A DNA stretch of 16,867 nt from Donghicola sp036139795 (GTDB lineage Bacteria; Pseudomonadota; Alphaproteobacteria; Rhodobacterales; Rhodobacteraceae). Below, one piece after another: positions 16,791-16,867 of the stretch. The translations under genes were made by a program, and so were the position numbers. The stretch's first letter is position 1. Every line of letters begins with the position of its first letter. Under the pieces are notes generated by a model that had not been told where the DNA came from, ran no database searches, and was given only the letters and a program-made list of their open reading frames with translations. Location of the stretch: NCBI GenBank assembly GCA_036139795.1, contig JAYZYX010000299.1:1-16867 (forward strand), given 5' to 3'.

Positions 16791-16867
16791 TCACACCAGA
16801 TCGTTCGGCAGAACGCTGGCGGGGATGTTCTGGTAGCACACGGGCCGCAGGAAGCGGCGGATTGCCA
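16791..16867 (-). CDS. C-terminus of probable NADP-type aldehyde dehydrogenase (2-oxoglutarate semialdehyde dehydrogenase-like), partial
   Basis: Only the last 24 codons are inside the window: a frame ending FLRPVCYQNIPASVLPNDLV and stopping at TGA (16793-16791). The RPVCYQ..P...LP..L tail is what I recall at the C-terminus of the long (about 510-525 residue) NADP-dependent 2-oxoglutarate semialdehyde (2,5-dioxovalerate) dehydrogenases, the last step of the non-phosphorylative L-arabinose and D-xylose pathway. This is pattern memory from a short stretch, so the identity is moderate at best. The 18-base gap to the lactonase gene puts it at the head side of that operon. Confidence 0.5.
   Translation of the reverse strand, partial: AIRRFLRPVCYQNIPASVLPNDLV

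Overview
The window looks like a chromosomal segment of a GC-rich alphaproteobacterium, most likely Rhodobacteraceae (Roseobacter/Rhodobacter group). The reasons are the codon usage, the cysS-cimA-NDUFAF6-like gene order, the zwf-pgl-pgi operon, an oxidative sugar cluster, and intergenic repeats built around CCAAGATG / ACCTTCGGGGG, which I recognise from this family. It is densely coded: 13 complete genes and one partial gene, no RNA genes, no insertion sequences, no CRISPR, and no gene-free stretch above 300 bases. No identification here comes from a database search.

Layout. (1) 39-1944: a short AlkA-type 3-methyladenine glycosylase (minus, TTG start) diverges from an MFS transporter (plus). 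(2) 1961-1986: a perfect palindrome acts as a shared terminator with the next, convergent unit. (3) 1996-5824, minus: cysS, then cimA, then a squalene/phytoene-synthase-fold protein that lacks the catalytic aspartates and resembles complex I assembly factor NDUFAF6. cimA and the last gene overlap by ATGA. (4) 5825-6044: a divergent intergenic region with a nested palindrome that reads as a His-rich peptide on one strand and a Met-rich peptide on the other. (5) 6045-6515: a hotdog-fold thioesterase, followed by an intergenic repeat and a strong hairpin terminator. (6) 6648-10375, minus: zwf-pgl-pgi, which converts glucose-6-phosphate to 6-phosphogluconate and interconverts it with fructose-6-phosphate. 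A perfect GTTAGCGCTAAC palindrome upstream looks like a LacI-family operator. (7) 10508-11380, minus: a beta-hydroxyacid dehydrogenase, diverging from (8) a periplasmic Ntn-hydrolase of the penicillin/AHL acylase family (11466-13946, plus). (9) 13947-16867, minus: a tight operon of an aldehyde dehydrogenase (only the C-terminus is in the window), an SMP-30 lactonase, a Gfo/Idh sugar 1-dehydrogenase and an aldose 1-epimerase. Together these oxidise a sugar such as L-arabinose or D-galactose to its aldonate and process it further.

Most of this is conserved core and sugar metabolism. I found no convincing undescribed multi-gene system. The items most worth a second look are the paired 3'-UTR repeat element, the palindromic leader upstream of cysS, the operator at zwf, and the degenerate prenyl-synthase-like protein.
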